Of a stretch of DNA of 64,000 bases, positions 10,554 through 20,679 are shown one piece after another. Both the position numbers and the translations under genes were made by a program. The DNA comes from Clytia hemisphaerica (Eukaryota > Cnidaria > Hydrozoa > Leptothecata > Clytiidae). The notes beneath the pieces were generated by a model, which saw only the letters and a list, made by a program, of their open reading frames with translations, searched no databases and was not told the origin of the DNA. The stretch lies in NCBI GenBank assembly GCA_902728285.1, contig CACVBU010001312.1:744001-808000 (forward strand), given 5' to 3'. Within the stretch, counting starts at the first letter, position 1. Each line of letters begins with the position of its first letter.

Positions 10554-11781
10554 TCGCCTGAGTGCCTCCCCCGGTTTGCTTTTTACAGTTTTAAGAAGTA
10601 TTTTTTGAATGAAAGAAAATCAAATAATAATAACTTTCACGCTACCCTATAGTAATAGATGCGCTTGACTAACTGGTGTAGTTTTCCTAGCTATCCACGA
10701 TGTTTGAAATTTGACTAATGATTTACTTTGCTGGTTTCCATCAGTTCATTACTGTTCATGAACAAACAGAAAAAGGTAAATATTTAAATAATTATGAAAA
10801 TGAGGCTGATATACACATTTCGGAAAAGAAATTATACATGTTTTCTTTTTTTTAAGAAACTAGTTTTACCAAGCAGCCTCAATGTTTCTTAAGAAATCGG
10901 CCTTTTGAGCCTTAAATGTTTCTTACATGTTTCTAAACTTTTTTTGACATAATCAGCCTTATGAAAGGCTGGATTGGAACGTTCTTAAAAAAACCGAATT
11001 AAAAAATATTATTTTCTCATTCTCAGGCTCAGCATGTATCTTAGTTTTTAGGCATTCTGAGCCTCATGTTTCTTAAAAGTGTGATTCTTAAAAAAACCGT
11101 GCAATTATAAATGCGTATTACCTACCCTGAGTATCAGAGGTTAAGTTTTCAAAGAAAATAGTAACCTCTGAAGACAAATAATATAAATTTTATCGCGCAT
11201 GTGTCAATCTAATCACTGTAGAAAAAATCAAAGATGAAGAGCAAATATTACTATATTAATGTCTAGCAGACTGTATCAGTATGCAATTTACTATTTACGA
11301 ATTCCCCAGAAACCTCCAAGTGTAGTTGAAGTGTGTTTATTTCGAAAGAAATCTTTTACATGATCCCCAAATGTATAACAGTAATTACTAAACTTTTAAT
11401 TATGGAAATGTCACTTTAATTGAATCGAAATAATAGACAGACTTTATGTTATGATTCTCTATCACTGACTCTTTTTACAAAGCATTGATGACTTTTTGTA
11501 AGTTGTGTTTTCAACGACGGGAATAAAAATATCGACTATGACGCTCATCCAAGATCTTGGATGGTCGTCATGGTTACTTTTGTCTTCGCTGATTGCGCGA
11601 TGAATAGAATCTCGATTCGTCGGCACAGCGTAAATATATGATTTTGAGCTGTGCTTTTCACGGTACGTATTACCTCGTTTGCATATTTGTTCACTCTTTG
11701 TATTCAATTGAGTTAGTTTTAGCTTAGAGGTAATAAAAGTTAGCTCCATGGTTTTAATTATGAACGCAGTCAGATATGGTC
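10554..11781. other. No gene seen
   Basis: AT-rich DNA with loose repeats of TTTCTTAA and AGCCT/GAGCCT phrases at 10860-11090, and a near-perfect hairpin around CATCCAAGATCTTGGATG at about 11545. No coding frame is supported. Confidence 0.35.
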
Positions 11782-11783
11782 TA

Positions 11784-12600
11784 CAGGGTGTCCCTAATTA
11801 AAGTATCGAGTTTGAACATGCAATTGAGTAGAAAAGTTTGTGTGTGTTATCGCTAAAATATAAGAACGTTCTCCATCACACAGGCCCATTACTAAAGGTA
11901 GTTACAATGTATAAATTAATCGTAATGACAAAGAAAAAAGAGGGAGAGCTTGGCTATTATACCACGGTAGAATTTTTTTTTCAAATTTTGCTTTCAAAGT
12001 TTGATTTTTTTTGTCGTTTTTGTTGTTATATCAAAGAAATTCATTAAAATGAATCTATTGTCAATTTCATGAACACATTTTATGACTCAAAGTAATTAAG
12101 AAAATCATTAAAAAATAAAAACTTTCGAACGTTCGATTATATGGCAGGGCCGGCGAAACTGGGGGGGGGGGGGGCATGGCCCCCCCCACTTTTTTGCTAA
12201 GAAAAAAAATATCCACCAACCATGGTGGCGCCTCCTTAGACACTTACTATTTGGCCCCTCCACTTTCAAAATTGATTCGCCGGCCCTGTATGGGAGTATT
12301 TTATGTGAAACGTTTAACAATTGACATATATAATGTTTCGTTTTTGCCTCTAGGTATATAATAAAACATATATTCAATAAATCCAATAACCAACTTTTAC
12401 CCATTGAATATCTGCTTATTATGATTAAAAATAATTAACTTTCTTTATAATTTTCATGACGTAAAGTTATTGAGAATTGTTTTTTGTAAAAGTTATTCAT
12501 AAACTATGTCCCATGACAATTAATATGACACAGAGAGACACACAAGAACTTTCTTTCTATAGAAATGGTACGACTCGATACTTTTTTTCGGGACACCCTG
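11784..12600. mobile_element. Tc1/mariner-like non-autonomous element with TA flanks
   Basis: CAGGGTGTCCC at 11784 is repeated inverted as GGGACACCCTG ending at 12600. The match continues inward to AAGTATCGAGT / ACTCGATACTT, giving about 30-bp terminal inverted repeats. TA dinucleotides flank both sides (11782-11783 and 12601-12602). CAGGGTGTCCC ends with a TA target are typical of Tc1/mariner elements. No transposase ORF is left, and a second element is inserted at 12145. Confidence 0.85.
12145..12288. mobile_element. 144-bp CAGGGCCGGCGAA MITE, copy 1, nested in the mariner-like element
   Basis: The ends are CAGGGCCGGCGAA and TTCGCCGGCCCTG. The flanks TATGG (12140-12144) and TATGG (12289-12293) are a 5-bp target duplication. 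A second copy with its own 5-bp duplication is at 45356-45500. The interior holds a long G-run/C-run and GGTGGCGCCTCC. Confidence 0.9.
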
Positions 12601-12639
12601 TATATTTTATGAAAATATCTAGGTGAAAATCGATTAAAA

Positions 12640-13141
12640 AATACAACAACGGCATGTCTTAAAATTACCATAATTTTTAGATCGCATTAGTCGACAGAAA
12701 ATGACCAAACAAACGACTGAACACGAAAGGTACTATAATGTAGTTTCTAACCTGATGTGTAACATAATTGTTTTTTCGCTGATTTTCGTGAAAAACCGCA
12801 AAAACTGATTATGTCGTCATAATTGATGACGTCATAAAAACTAAAAATTGAATTTCTCAAGGACTGTTTATTCTTCAAACTTTAACCAAAGATGTATTTC
12901 AAAAAAGAAATTTTTCGAAATTCTGATTACGTCAGCAAAAAAAAGGATCTTTCGTTTTTTCCTAATGTCTGTGGTCAAATTTCGATCTTTCAGGGGGTAG
13001 AAAGTTGAAATTTTCCGATCTTTCCGACCCTTAGTGGGACTAAAATTTGATTTTCTGATTTTTCCGACCCTTAACGGGACTTTGGAAATCCAAAAGAGGT
13101 ACCCTTAAGGGCGGCACATACCCGTACCCTCCATTTGCCTA
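12640..13141. repeat. Dispersed repeat with CCGACCCTTA direct repeats
   Basis: TTTCCGACCCTTA(G/A)(T/C)GGGACT occurs twice within 60 bp near 13020 and 13063. The end, GGGCGGCACATACCCGTACC, is similar to the end of the repeat near 10530. No coding. Confidence 0.5.
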
Positions 13142-13410
13142 AATTCACTTAAATTTTAATGCTATTTGATTAAGATAACAATAGCACATTGGGTATTAAA
13201 CGACTCATTTAAATGATATGAAAAGGGAAGAAATGAAGTAGAGAAGAAATTCAAATGTTGTTTGTTTACAATTTATTTTTAATTTTAATAAACTCATCGA
13301 TAAAAAATATAGTTCAATATGAATATATTATTTAATTTTTTTTGAATACTACAAAAATTTGCTTAGGCAATAATTTAAGTGAAATGAAATAAACTTTGGA
13401 CATTCGTCTC

Positions 13411-13517
13411 AACAGCGTTTACAAAAGGTACTCATGACGGGGTTTTCTTAAAATTCTTTTCATGTGAGTAACATTGGTCCCCATGAATATTTTCGAGTAC
13501 CTTCTGTAATCGCTGTT
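13411..13517. mobile_element. Short hairpin element (about 107 bp)
   Basis: Positions 13411-13433 and 13495-13517 are inverted copies (AACAGCG-TTACA-AAGGTACTC) with about three mismatches. This is a small MITE or a hairpin of unknown role. Confidence 0.6.
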
Positions 13518-13866
13518 GTGTCTATCTGGAAAGCTTTTGTTCGTCGATCAAACAATGGAAAAAGACTGGAATCAACTGAAATTTTCTGAATTTCGCCGTC
13601 ATATAATTATAAAATAGAAATTCAAGCTCATCTGCAAAATTGGCAAATATCGGAATGATTAGGTTAGGAGAGTGTTGAAGATGTTAGACATTATTAGTGG
13701 ATTATTGATAACCATACTCAGGGCATTATTTTACAATCGGTATAACCGAAAGTGAAAGGTGTCATTTTTACCGTAAATCAAGTAGTCAACAATTCATAGG
13801 AGATCTACAAATACAACAAGATAAATTCAAAGTTAATTATCTCATTTTCGGCCTGGGTGCGACATT

Positions 13867-14330
13867 ATGGCTAGTGGCATCTGGCCATGGCGTCTGGAAG
13901 ATGCAGAAAAAACGACTGAAGCTAACGAATCTGGAGATATCCCAAAAATCACTGAGGATGAGGAAAAGCTGAGATTTAAAAAGAGGAATTCCAGTAGTAG
14001 TGGTGATGAGTACTCGTCCCAATCATCCTCGTCATCAAGTTCTTCCGAAGAAGAAAGAAGACGAAGAAGAAGAAAGAAATCCAGGAAACGAAAGAGAAAG
14101 GGAAAAAGTAAACCCAAAGATAAGAAGTAAGAAACCCAAACTTGAACTTGTATCCATCGAAGACAAGAGTGAGTGGAATCTAGATAGAGAATTAGCCACT
14201 ATATTGAAGAAAACATGCTGTTATTCATCCCGGAAAAAGACATTAAAAAGGATGTTTTGGGTAAATACCCAATTTCATCTAACACGCCAGATACCATAAA
14301 ATTGGATCTGCTGATGGAGACCTTTTGAAG
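13867..14330 (+). pseudogene. Degraded Ser/Arg-rich gag-like ORF (possible DIRS-type retroelement ORF1)
   Basis: An ORF starts MASGIWPWRLEDAEK, passes through a Ser tract (SSSSSSSSEEE) and a basic run (RRRRRRKKSRKRKRKGK), and stops at 14130. Coding character then continues in the next frame (KLELVSIEDKSEWNLDRELA, to about 14205) and returns to the first frame (NMLLFIPEKDIKKDVLGKYP, to about 14326). At least two frameshifts are therefore present. The RELA-x(n)-FIPEKD-LK-VL-K-P pattern recalls gag-like proteins next to tyrosine-recombinase retroelements in cnidarians; that link is from memory of family style and is an inference. Confidence 0.5.
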
Positions 14331-14636
14331 GGGAAGAAAACAAGATAACGCCTTCGGCATCAGTCTAGTCTTACCGCGCTAATAGACTCATTTTACTTCT
14401 TCATTTGCAACCACACAGAGAAGTGCGGTTTCTTTAGTTTTCTTATCTTTAATTTTAAATTTGGGAAAAGGGGAAGTAAATCTATACGTCATAATTAATG
14501 TCAGGCAGGTCATCAGACAGAACACCATCAAGAAAATCAAACAGGAATGGTACAAATGGAACAAACAAAGATAGAGGCGAATTTTCAACAGCAATATTAC
14601 GTGAGAGAATAACCGCCCTTGGCGTACCAATAAATG

Positions 14637-14688
14637 GCAACGAAAACGTCTGATTGGACATTGCAACGAAAACGTCTGATTGGACATT
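14637..14688. repeat. Perfect 26-bp tandem duplication
   Basis: The unit GCAACGAAAACGTCTGATTG plus six bases occurs twice head to tail without change, followed by a partial third start (GCAAC). Confidence 0.9.
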
Positions 14689-14699
14689 GCAACACGTCA

Positions 14700-16162
14700 T
14701 TATATAAAGTAGTACTTTATTCCATTTTAGTCAAACACAGAAAGAATTTTGCAAAACGGTCGATTTATTGCAGAGAAATAGAGAAATATATCTACTTCTG
14801 ACTTTACGGACCATTTTCTCAAAATAGGTTTCAGGGGATTTTCGCACACATTGACGACGTTTCTCAGGATTGGAAAGAGCTATGATCATGAAATTTTCAG
14901 GAGTTGCTCCATTTATGGTTTGCTATGGGATGAATGGATTAGATTTTTGAAAAAATCACTTTTCGATTTTAAAACTTAAACTTTCCATTTTTTAGGTTCA
15001 AACCCCCTGGAATGAAATGTTGAAAAAATTATCCACTTATCCCACAGCTTATCCAAATACTAGCAACCTCCAGAAATAAATTTTGGGACAGCTTTTATAG
15101 ATTTTTCTAAAACGCTGCCATATTATTTTGATAGTGCATTACCCCCTGGCTGATATTACTCTTGGCTATTTCTAAAATATTTTTTAATTTTTCACATTCT
15201 CTATAGTTATATTACTCTTAAAATATAACTATATCTCTGGAAATTTTCATTTAGAAATCTTTTCTGCTCCAAAAGTTATGATGAAGAATGTAAAATTTCC
15301 AGAGATATTGTTCTCCATTCTTCAAGTGACTCCCACCCACAATGAAGAATAAACAATATTGTGTACCCACACTGTTTCAAGATCGTGAAGTCCAACGGTG
15401 TGGCATCAATGAAATATAAACCGGGCCAACGACAAAGAATGGTTGCCACTTGACGAGACTCTATGTTTTGCTTGATCCTTGAAAAGAGATTACGTAATCG
15501 GCGCCGAAATTTCTCAGCCTGAAAGTGGAAAGTAAAGGCCACTATTTTCAGAACGCTCTCGGCGGTCTTATCCAATGAAGTATAAGCCCAAAGGGTTAGA
15601 AAGGAATCTTTAACCTTTCTCAGGCAAAAAGAAATCGAAGCCTTAGAGTTAGAATATGTCGTATTTTTGACGACGGAATTGATTCGAACTTGTCAAACTT
15701 TTCTTGTTATCGAACTTTGTCGAACGGAATTTTTGTTGAATTTGTCGAGCGTTTTTTGTTGTTGAGCTTTGTCAAACTTAAATGTTTTGTCGAACTTAAT
15801 CAAATACTCACAATTTGAGTGACTTTGAAAAGTTCGATTAAAGAAATTTATCTCGGTAAAAGAAAACAAAGTTTGAGGAAGAATTTCTAAGTAAAGATAC
15901 AAAAACAGAGGTTTTGAGAGTCTACTCCAGAACACAATCACAAAATCTGCCGCTTTCTTTCTTAAATTAAAAATGATTTTTGCGCGCTATATGTAATCCC
16001 CGATAACCTGTTTCTCGAAAATAATTTGAAATCGGAATTAAAGTGTGCATTCATATACAAAGTATCGGATGATGAAAAAAATCCTCGAACCGATTTGAAA
16101 GGTCACCGGGGCTGACTAATAAGCCCTATATGCATGACATTTATCTATTTTTTTTATTTTAG
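14700..16162. other. No gene seen; degenerate TTGTCGAAC repeats
   Basis: Mostly AT-rich DNA. At 15690-15805 the phrase (T)GTCGAACTT recurs five or six times in degenerate form. This stretch is likely part of the intron upstream of the RGG-tail exon. A 99-codon minus-strand frame at 15276-15575 looks somewhat protein-like but matches nothing I recognise. Confidence 0.4.
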
Positions 16163-16339
16163 GGCGGACGTGGTCGAGGAGCTCGAGGTGGTCGATTGAA
16201 TCGTGGTGGTCACCGTGGCAGTCACCGTGGTGGTAATCGTAGTGGTAATAGAGGCGGTCATAGTGGTGGTCATGGTGGCCAAGGACAGGGTGGAAGATAC
16301 CAACACCACCATCCCTCTTGGGATGAATACTATGTATAA
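16163..16339 (+). CDS. Terminal exon encoding an RGG-box tail of an RNA-binding protein
   Basis: A long pyrimidine tract ending TTTTATTTTAG (16162) is followed by 58 codons in phase 0 and a TAA. They read GGRGRGARGGRLNRGGHRGS at the start, continue with repeated RGG/HRGG/NRSG units, and end in QHHHPSWDEYYV. RGG/RG-rich tails bind RNA and are arginine-methylated in hnRNP- and helicase-type proteins. The upstream exons carrying the folded domain are not identifiable in the window, so the protein cannot be named. Codon use is GGT-rich. It could also be a pseudogene fragment, though the clean acceptor and intact frame argue for a real last exon. Confidence 0.7.
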   Translation, partial: GGRGRGARGGRLNRGGHRGSHRGGNRSGNRGGHSGGHGGQGQGGRYQHHHPSWDEYYV

Positions 16340-17261
16340 GTGAATTAAGTTTAACATGATTAGTTGTTGTGTCTTTATTCGCGCCTTAAGTCATTAATAG
16401 TTATTCGTCAATGTCAAAACTTGATGCCTAAGTTTTCATATTTTGATGGAATTCGATTCAACATAGAAGCAATCTTTTGAAGTCCTTGACGTTCTCAAAA
16501 AGCTAAAAAATCGCGCTTTTAAGATTTCTCAATGCTTAAACTTTGAATCGTGCCAAATTTTTGAGTTAGGTCATCAATCAAGACTATCGGCAGTCGAAAA
16601 TATAGCTCGTGAAAGAACAAAATTTCGCTGGTGGGACGTCAAGGATTAAAACCAAGCCGAAATTATTTTTGATGGCTTAAAAATGATTTAAATGCAATCA
16701 GAAAGAGTCAAACTAGTTTTCTATAAGCAAAAACTAGCTGTAAAAATCATTTCTCGTTAATCACACAGTTAAACCTTCGGCCGAAACGAACATTTTTGAT
16801 AACGTTTGAAATATTTGTTTAATTGATTTGAAGCTTTGTAAGTATGCACCAAATATGAGTCGACATCTTTGATGTAAATTTTGGTATCAATGATGACGTC
16901 ATCGCAACCTTATGACGTCAGCATTCTTTGCAAATACCGAAAATAGAACCCAGAACTTTTTTTCACTTTAAGTCAACCAACAGCGTTGGGATAAAGTTTT
17001 TGGGGTATTTTTGATTTTCTTAGTCCTATTTAGAGAAAAATGACAATTTTTTGAAAATTTGTCAATATGGTGACCCACCAGAATAGTGGAAATAAAGATT
17101 TAAGCGCTCTACCCCAGCAAAGATCCAGAAAGCAGGAATCATGATTGAGTATGAAACTTTGGACGTTGATGCTAATTAGATGGGCCTACAAAATGAGCGG
17201 AACAGTTTTTGCTTGGTTTCTCGATGACCTCTGATCATCTATTTGTAATATTATACCTAAT
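16340..17261. other. No gene seen
   Basis: 3' flank of the RGG exon. No coding frame and no clear repeat beyond short GATGACGTCATC/TGACGTCA palindromes near 16890-16915. Confidence 0.35.
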
Positions 17262-17373
17262 CTTTGCACCTTCTACCCCTACTTCCCATAAGATTTCCTG
17301 AAATCCCCCATTTGCATTAGTCCCCCTATCAAGGTGAAAATGTATTCACTTCCCCCTCCACGGAAAAAGTTGG
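17262..17373 (+). repeat. Poly-C-tract repeat end, left flank of the two-ORF module
   Basis: Short C-runs spaced by AT-rich words. The part at about 17320-17359 (CCCCCTATCAAGGTGAAAA, then TTCACTTCCCCC) aligns with 51221-51259 in the poly-C MITE at 51168-51310 with few differences. Confidence 0.55.
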
Positions 17374-17733
17374 ATGAATTATCAGTGGGAAACCGTCAAG
17401 ATATCACTCGACAACAATTGGATACCAACCATTTGGGAAGACGCATATCCGAACGCTCAACCACATAACGAAGCAGACATGGCAGAATTAAAACAAACAC
17501 AACAAATCGTTGATGATGAATGCTACCAAGACCCTGAAAATCTTATGGATGATGATTTCCCTAACATGGACGCCGAGATGGATAAACTCGTTGCTGATGA
17601 AGAGGTTTGTTATATTCCGGCCATTGATGAAGTATTATTAGTACGTAACGTCTCTATGCGAAACATTGACTATTTAATTGATACCGTAGACGATGGTTCA
17701 GAAGAATGTAAAAATATGAAGGCCGTAACGTAA
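17374..17733 (+). CDS. Unrecognised acidic protein, first ORF of a two-ORF module
   Basis: 119 codons, intact. The product is strongly acidic in the middle (DDECYQDPENLMDDDFPNMD) and has no membrane segment, signal peptide or motif that I know. It lies 65 bases before the start MSNPKE of the next ORF on the same strand. Both sit between two pieces of a poly-C repeat, so they are probably mobile-element or virus-derived genes rather than a host locus. Compact spacing suggests one transcript. I do not recognise the family. Confidence 0.5.
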   Translation: MNYQWETVKISLDNNWIPTIWEDAYPNAQPHNEADMAELKQTQQIVDDECYQDPENLMDDDFPNMDAEMDKLVADEEVCYIPAIDEVLLVRNVSMRNIDYLIDTVDDGSEECKNMKAVT

Positions 17734-17798
17734 CTTTTGATGCAGCTTTTTATTTCGCATATTTGAACATTATGTATTCGTTCTTTTGGAATTTTAAA

Positions 17799-18848
17799 AT
17801 GAGTAATCCCAAGGAACTATTTAATATGAAAGGACTATATAATACTGATAATAGACGCTATGAATACGAATTTGAAATTTCACCTTGTATGGAGCTTGAC
17901 GATGTGATTATTTTTCAACAGGTCAAGCGCGTCTTTAGCGAGGTAAAGGCTATGTCGAAAAGCGATTTGTACGATGCCCTAAAATCCGGTCACACCAATC
18001 CCAAGATGTTAGCTTTACATTTTACTGCAATACAAGAAAAGGGACTTGTTTATTTAGACGATATCTACAACCCCGAAGTCCCAACACCACCTACAGTTAT
18101 CATTCACGCCATTTACCCCGGACTCCGTCTTTCGAAGAAAAAACTCGACGCAATCAACGCAGAAAGATTGCTCGTTGCTGAACATTGGTCAACCAAATCC
18201 GACACCGCGGCATACGCCTGTGAAAATGCCCTTAAAAACCAACTACATACGCACGACGTCCTTCTTATCCGCGCGACCCGTCACAAGGGGACTTGGCGTG
18301 AGAAGACGGATAGGAGAACAATTCGTCAATACGTCTGGCAGCACCTCCAGGACATGTTCTCCAAGGCTGTCGATAGAGGATGTGTCACCTATTCCACCCA
18401 GCAGCAGGCGAAGGGATTCTGCTGTAACGGAAAACCTGACGTCACCGGAGAATTACAAGAAAACGTCCCTGCTGTCCACCCCCCTTTCAACCTATCCCTG
18501 TTCCTCAAGACTGGCACGTCCGCGATTACGAATTGTTTCAACTACGTCCTCAGAAGAAGAGTTCATGGTAAGGAGCAATTCAAGCGTCTCGCCGTCATGT
18601 CCGTCAACCGCCAGAATGTCATCCGTGAGAGAGTTGGCTTCCCTGACCGAGTTAAGCTCGATTTCTTCAAGCCCATTGAGACGAAACGTAAACGAGGTTC
18701 GGACGAATGGTTATCCAAGGAGAACTTACGAGAGGGACCAGAGGGAGCCGTACAATCGAAAAAAGCCCGTCCGACGCCAGATCTTGGAACTCCTGAAAGC
18801 GAAGTGCATCAGGAAGATGGGGATCTTCCTGGGGGGATGATCCCATGA
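17799..18848 (+). CDS. Unrecognised 349-aa protein, second ORF of a two-ORF module
   Basis: The start is chosen at MSNPKELFNMKG; an in-frame ATG 12 codons earlier is possible. The N-terminal third contains SKSDLYDALKSGHTNPKML plus AIQEKGLVYLDDI, which reads like a winged helix-turn-helix (inference). A basic middle (TWREKTDRRTIRQYVWQHL) and a KRKRG nuclear-localisation-like run near the end suit a nucleic-acid-binding protein. The last residues (GDLPGGMIP) and the stop are encoded by a 25-nt block identical to the end of a MITE at 51286-51310. GC content is higher than in surrounding DNA, and a second long frame (18175-18840) is open in +1. No match to a known family that I can name. Confidence 0.55.
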   Translation: MSNPKELFNMKGLYNTDNRRYEYEFEISPCMELDDVIIFQQVKRVFSEVKAMSKSDLYDALKSGHTNPKMLALHFTAIQEKGLVYLDDIYNPEVPTPPTVIIHAIYPGLRLSKKKLDAINAERLLVAEHWSTKSDTAAYACENALKNQLHTHDVLLIRATRHKGTWREKTDRRTIRQYVWQHLQDMFSKAVDRGCVTYSTQQQAKGFCCNGKPDVTGELQENVPAVHPPFNLSLFLKTGTSAITNCFNYVLRRRVHGKEQFKRLAVMSVNRQNVIRERVGFPDRVKLDFFKPIETKRKRGSDEWLSKENLREGPEGAVQSKKARPTPDLGTPESEVHQEDGDLPGGMIP

Positions 18849-18873
18849 AGATTTACCATAAGGATTTGCGATC

Positions 18874-19122
18874 ATGAGACATATGGAGGTAAAAATAAGA
18901 TATCTAGAGTAGCGGTATTTTCCATTTTGTGGAACTATTAATACTCTTTTTTACTGTTCATATCAGGAAGAATACATCAAACTTCTAATCACACCAAAGC
19001 TTGTACAAGTTAACAAAGATTGCCAAGATTGTACACGTCTGAAGGGCCCTGAAGACCGATATTGGAAAATACTGCCGAGAATCTCGTCTTTTCAAGAGCG
19101 AACTGAAAGAGGAGTGGAATGA
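18874..19122 (+). pseudogene. Small spliced remnant of unknown mobile-element gene
   Basis: ATG at 18874 gives five codons to a donor (GAG|GTAAAAATAAG, 18889). An acceptor at 18966 (GTTCATATCAG) leads into EEYIKLLITPKLVQVNKDCQ, which stops at 19122. A one-base shift would instead continue as ALKTDIGKYCRESRLFKSEL to about 19154, which looks more protein-like. The segment is probably decayed. Confidence 0.3.
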
Positions 19123-19149
19123 TTTTGTTAAATATCGAAAGTGAATTGT

Positions 19150-19707
19150 ACCAATGCAAAGGTGAAACTCAATGGGGCTTCCGAAATTGTTGGAAATGAC
19201 CTATTCAACGGACTTCACCGTCAATACTGGGGAGCCTGGAATCAAAGTTGCTCGAAGAGTGTACGGTATGGACCATGGTGAAGCTCCACAGGTATTGAAT
19301 TATAATAAAGAATAATTTGAAATTAGACATAGCCCCCTACTATAGCCCATAATACTCTGAACAATTTGACGGCTAATGACTCGAAAATACGCATTGAAGA
19401 AGATATATCAGGACATGAAAGCATACAGACAAGACGGTAGCATACAGACAAGACATGCAAAAGGGAAATGCAGTAGAAATAGTATCTGAGGTAAAAATGG
19501 AATCAGGATAGATGGTGGCAATATGGCTGATTGATAGCAAAACAGAACCTACAATAGGTAAATATCTAGAAAACATTTTTATAAAGAACAAGTAAATTTT
19601 GGCTCGGGCTGGGTTGTATTCTTTCAGTGGGCTCCACAAGATGGATGACTCAATTGATTACCAACCAACATATTTCATCTATTAATATCGACCTTTTGAT
19701 TTATTAG
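19150..19707. other. No gene seen; weak coding remnant
   Basis: At about 19173-19294 a plus frame reads LEMTYSTDFTVNTGEPGIKV and ends before a GT at CCACAG|GTATTG, so it may be a dead exon. CATACAGACAAGAC is duplicated near 19420-19455. Confidence 0.25.
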
Positions 19708-19961
19708 GGAAGATCATCGAAGTTGAGGAAAATCAAGTGAGAGCCAATTATTGGAAGGGAAGCTGGAATAAGAAATGGGTTCCTCATATGCTCTATTCGG
19801 ACGGCAAAAGGCGCAAGGATGGGTGGATTTCAAAAGCAAGCGTTATTCTATATGGGTTTACACTAATCAATGACGTCCTGACCACGTCACATGGTGAATA
19901 TCTACGTAAGAAGTACAAGGAATTGAAAGAGATGCCGCTAGATGTATATTTGAACCTCTAA
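19708..19961 (+). pseudogene. C-terminal fragment of a mobile-element polyprotein (chromo/tudor-like barrel)
   Basis: An acceptor (TTGATTTATTAG, 19707) opens an exon reading GKIIEVEENQVRANYWKGSW and ending LKEMPLDVYLNL with a stop. The pattern of a short beta-rich motif (IIEV-ENQVRANYWKG-WNKKWVP) followed by a helical end resembles the small barrel at the C-terminus of many integrase or transposase polyproteins (inference). No integrase core is visible upstream. Confidence 0.4.
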
Positions 19962-20052
19962 AAAGTAGGCCATTTCACGGTCGCAAACTGTAATTGATAA
20001 AGGACCAGTGCGCGCTGATGACGGCTTACTGTTGGTCAAAGTTTTGAAAAAT

Positions 20053-20119
20053 TTTATTTTAATTAGCCTTAAATTTAATGATCAAATATCATTATTTTAA
20101 TTAGCCTTAAATTTATTTG
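20053..20119. repeat. Direct duplication of a 23-25 bp AT-rich block
   Basis: TATTTTAATTAGCCTTAAAT followed by TTA occurs twice, about 36 bases apart. Confidence 0.7.
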
Positions 20120-20679
20120 TCAATTAAGATTTAATCAATTTTTCATTTTTTTTCTCAATTATTTGAACATAAGTTACTTTACTTTTTCATTTCGAACAAT
20201 ATCATCAGCTTTACAAATCCTGAGTCAATTTTTACTGTGTCTGTACTACAGTTTGAAAGGATTTTATTACAACTGTTGTTCAAGCAGAGGATATTTCTGT
20301 AAATAAAAGGATTTTTACATGATTTGTTTATTTCTTATTTTTAGAAGACAGTGAGTTTGTTTTGGAGTTATCTTTAACTCTGGTTAATTGTTTGACGCCA
20401 TTATTGTTTTCGGTACCGTAACTATATAACGCGCCATTCCTATCCTTACTCATCATTTTATAGTGTTTTGGCGCCACATGCCTCCTTATATTCTGAGACG
20501 AACTTGTAAACATTTTCTTTCTACCTTCACTACTGAGCTAGAAACTCGATTTCGTGAACTGCTGTTTTAATCCTTTATAATCCGTCTTAAGTTGCGGTTT
20601 CAACTGTTATTAACCATGTCCATCACAAGATCATTGTTTACAATCATTGTTTTCATCACCATTTTCAAACACATCTCAG

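Noticed and set aside
12108-12404. Minus-strand 98-codon ORF
   Set aside because: It runs across the ends of a MITE with long G/C runs inside a mariner-like element; no protein character.
13842-14117. Minus-strand ORF rich in Leu/Phe/Ser over the Ser/Arg-rich region
   Set aside because: It is the shadow of the plus-strand AGT/GAA repeats; the composition is a direct mirror of the Ser and Arg tracts.
16154-16357. Minus-strand Thr/Ser-rich ORF opposite the RGG exon
   Set aside because: It mirrors the GGT/CGT repeats of the RGG tail; the plus strand has the acceptor and a sensible stop.
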